Part shown: piece by piece, positions 63,002 to 64,000 of the stretch
How the letters are laid out: every line of letters begins with the position of its first letter
How positions within the stretch are numbered: the stretch's first letter is position 1
NCBI GenBank assembly: GCA_965223305.1
Contig: CBDCWT010000022.1
Location: 1 to 64,000 of the forward strand
Direction of reading: 5' to 3'
From: CBDCWT01 sp965223305
GTDB lineage: Bacteria > Planctomycetota > Planctomycetia > Pirellulales > Pirellulaceae
Length of the DNA: 64,000 nt
Made by a program: the position numbers and the translations under genes
The notes under the pieces: generated by a model
The model's input: only the letters and a program-made list of their open reading frames with translations
The model's database searches: none
What the model was told of the DNA's origin: nothing

Positions 63002-64000
63002 CTAAGTCAGATCACGCTCGCGAGGAGTCACGCGTCCTTGGACTCGGCACGGGAGGCCTTGAATTCTAAGAAACCCCTCAGCGTCATCTTGATTGTACGA
63101 GCCACCACCCTCCATCGTGGCAATTCCAGCATCATAGAGGCTCAGCTCGCTCGATCGGCTGGCTACTAGCATGTTTCCCTTGTATAGGTTCAGAGCCACC
63201 TTGCCGGTGACGTTCTTCTGGGCCTCCCGAATGAACGCCAGTAGGCAATCCAGCTTCGGCGAATACCAAAACCCATAGTAAACCAATTCGGCCACTTCCG
63301 GTGCCAAGCGATCGCGCAGGTGCATCAGGTCGCGGTCCATTGTGAGCTGCTCGAGCAGCCGGTGCGCCTCGTAAAGGACTGTCATTCCAGGCGCCTCATA
63401 GACCCCCCGACTCTTCATGCCGACGAACCGATTTTCAACCATGTCGATCCGGCCGATCCCGTTTCGCCCGCCGATCTCGTTGAGCTGAGTAACGATCTCA
63501 AGAGGGCTCGCCGACTGTCCGTTCAAGTGGGTGGGGACACCGCTTGCGAACTCGAGCTCCACGGTTTCGATTTGGTCGGGTGCGTCCTGGGGCGCGGTCG
63601 ACATGCCAAACTCCACCAGGCTCAACCCGTCAACTGCCAGCTCCTCGAGACGCCCCGCCTCATAGCTAATGTGGAGACAATTCTCGTCGGAACTGTACGG
63701 CTGAGTGGCCGTTGCTTTGACCGGGATCCCCTTCCGCTCACAGTAGGCGATCATCTCCGTGCGGCCGGGAAACGCTTGGCGAAAGGCCTCGTTTCGCCAC
63801 GGAGCTAAGACTTGGACTCTCGGATCGAGGGCTTCTGCGGCTAGCTGGAAGCGGCATTGGTCGTTGCCCTTCCCGGTCGCGCCGTGGGCATACACGCTGG
63901 CTCCCACCTCCCGCGCCACCTGCAGACACTTCTTTGAAATCAGCGGTCTCGCGATCGAAGTGCCCAGCAGGTAGACACCCTCGTATTTCGCTTGCCACTG
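63002..64000 (-). CDS. argG: Argininosuccinate synthase, 5' end outside the window
   Basis: The frame is open to the right edge. I read QAKYEGVYLLGTSIARPLI as the first visible residues, and 332 residues are seen of about 400. Motifs: VYAHGATGKGNDQCRFQLA, YSSDENCLHISYEAG and VEFASGVPTHLNGQ for aspartate/citrulline binding. It condenses citrulline and aspartate in arginine synthesis. It stops 22 bp before the permease start. Confidence 0.95.
   Translation of the reverse strand, partial: QWQAKYEGVYLLGTSIARPLISKKCLQVAREVGASVYAHGATGKGNDQCRFQLAAEALDPRVQVLAPWRNEAFRQAFPGRTEMIAYCERKGIPVKATATQPYSSDENCLHISYEAGRLEELAVDGLSLVEFGMSTAPQDAPDQIETVELEFASGVPTHLNGQSASPLEIVTQLNEIGGRNGIGRIDMVENRFVGMKSRGVYEAPGMTVLYEAHRLLEQLTMDRDLMHLRDRLAPEVAELVYYGFWYSPKLDCLLAFIREAQKNVTGKVALNLYKGNMLVASRSSELSLYDAGIATMEGGGSYNQDDAEGFLRIQGLPCRVQGRVTPRERDLT

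Overview
The window looks like chromosomal DNA of a planctomycete of the Pirellula/Rhodopirellula type. The evidence is the mix of lineage-typical families: two Tat-exported DUF1501 proteins, two exported sulfatases, a Pirellula-type dehydrogenase with a C-terminal heme site, a TIGR03000-like Gly/Ser/Tyr-rich secreted protein, exported PQQ-like propellers and an HTTM membrane protein. Intergenic DNA is packed with short modular repeats, also common in this group. No search could be run, so genus-level placement is inference.

Layout. 1-4366: three minus-strand genes for two paralogous secreted proteins and a lipoprotein, facing a LolA-like gene. 5208-8292: a small membrane protein, dtd, a DUF457-like membrane protein and a CvpA-like protein. 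8586-15357: a minus-strand housekeeping run (accA, a Ser/Thr kinase, a GT4 glycosyltransferase, truA, asd, an HTTM pair). 15810-19141: a TIGR03000-like protein, a small secreted protein and a Tat-exported DUF3500-like protein. 19566-21488: a complete group II intron with its reverse transcriptase, sitting inside a repeat. 21986-31973: plus-strand DUF1501, phosphatase, DUF1501, sulfatase, heme dehydrogenase and pdxA. 32723-44337: minus-strand WD40/coiled-coil protein, sulfatase, hydroxyacid dehydrogenase, prenyltransferase-like protein, a frameshifted cysteine-hydrolase-like gene and a methyltransferase-like/PQQ-propeller fusion. 45054-47865: a PQQ propeller and an M20 amidohydrolase. 48922-53121: serA, serC and a TPR lipoprotein. 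53931-64000: a tiny conserved-looking ORF, ComEC, a PyrB with a PyrI-type zinc domain, a GGDEF protein, a lipoprotein, a two-unit ABC-2 permease and argG, which runs off the right edge.

The genes do not form one pathway. Core biosynthesis (fatty acid, Asp family, Ser, pyridoxal phosphate, pyrimidine, Arg) alternates with a large exported set (sulfatases, DUF1501, propellers, heme dehydrogenase) that suggests degradation of sulfated polymers outside the cytoplasm. The most notable items are the PyrB-PyrI zinc fusion, the group II intron targeting a dispersed repeat, a 174-bp hairpin-forming MITE in three nearly identical copies, the exported methyltransferase/propeller fusion, the one-base frameshift at 40553-40556, and gene ends that have been taken over by repeats. 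I saw no tRNA, rRNA or CRISPR array.
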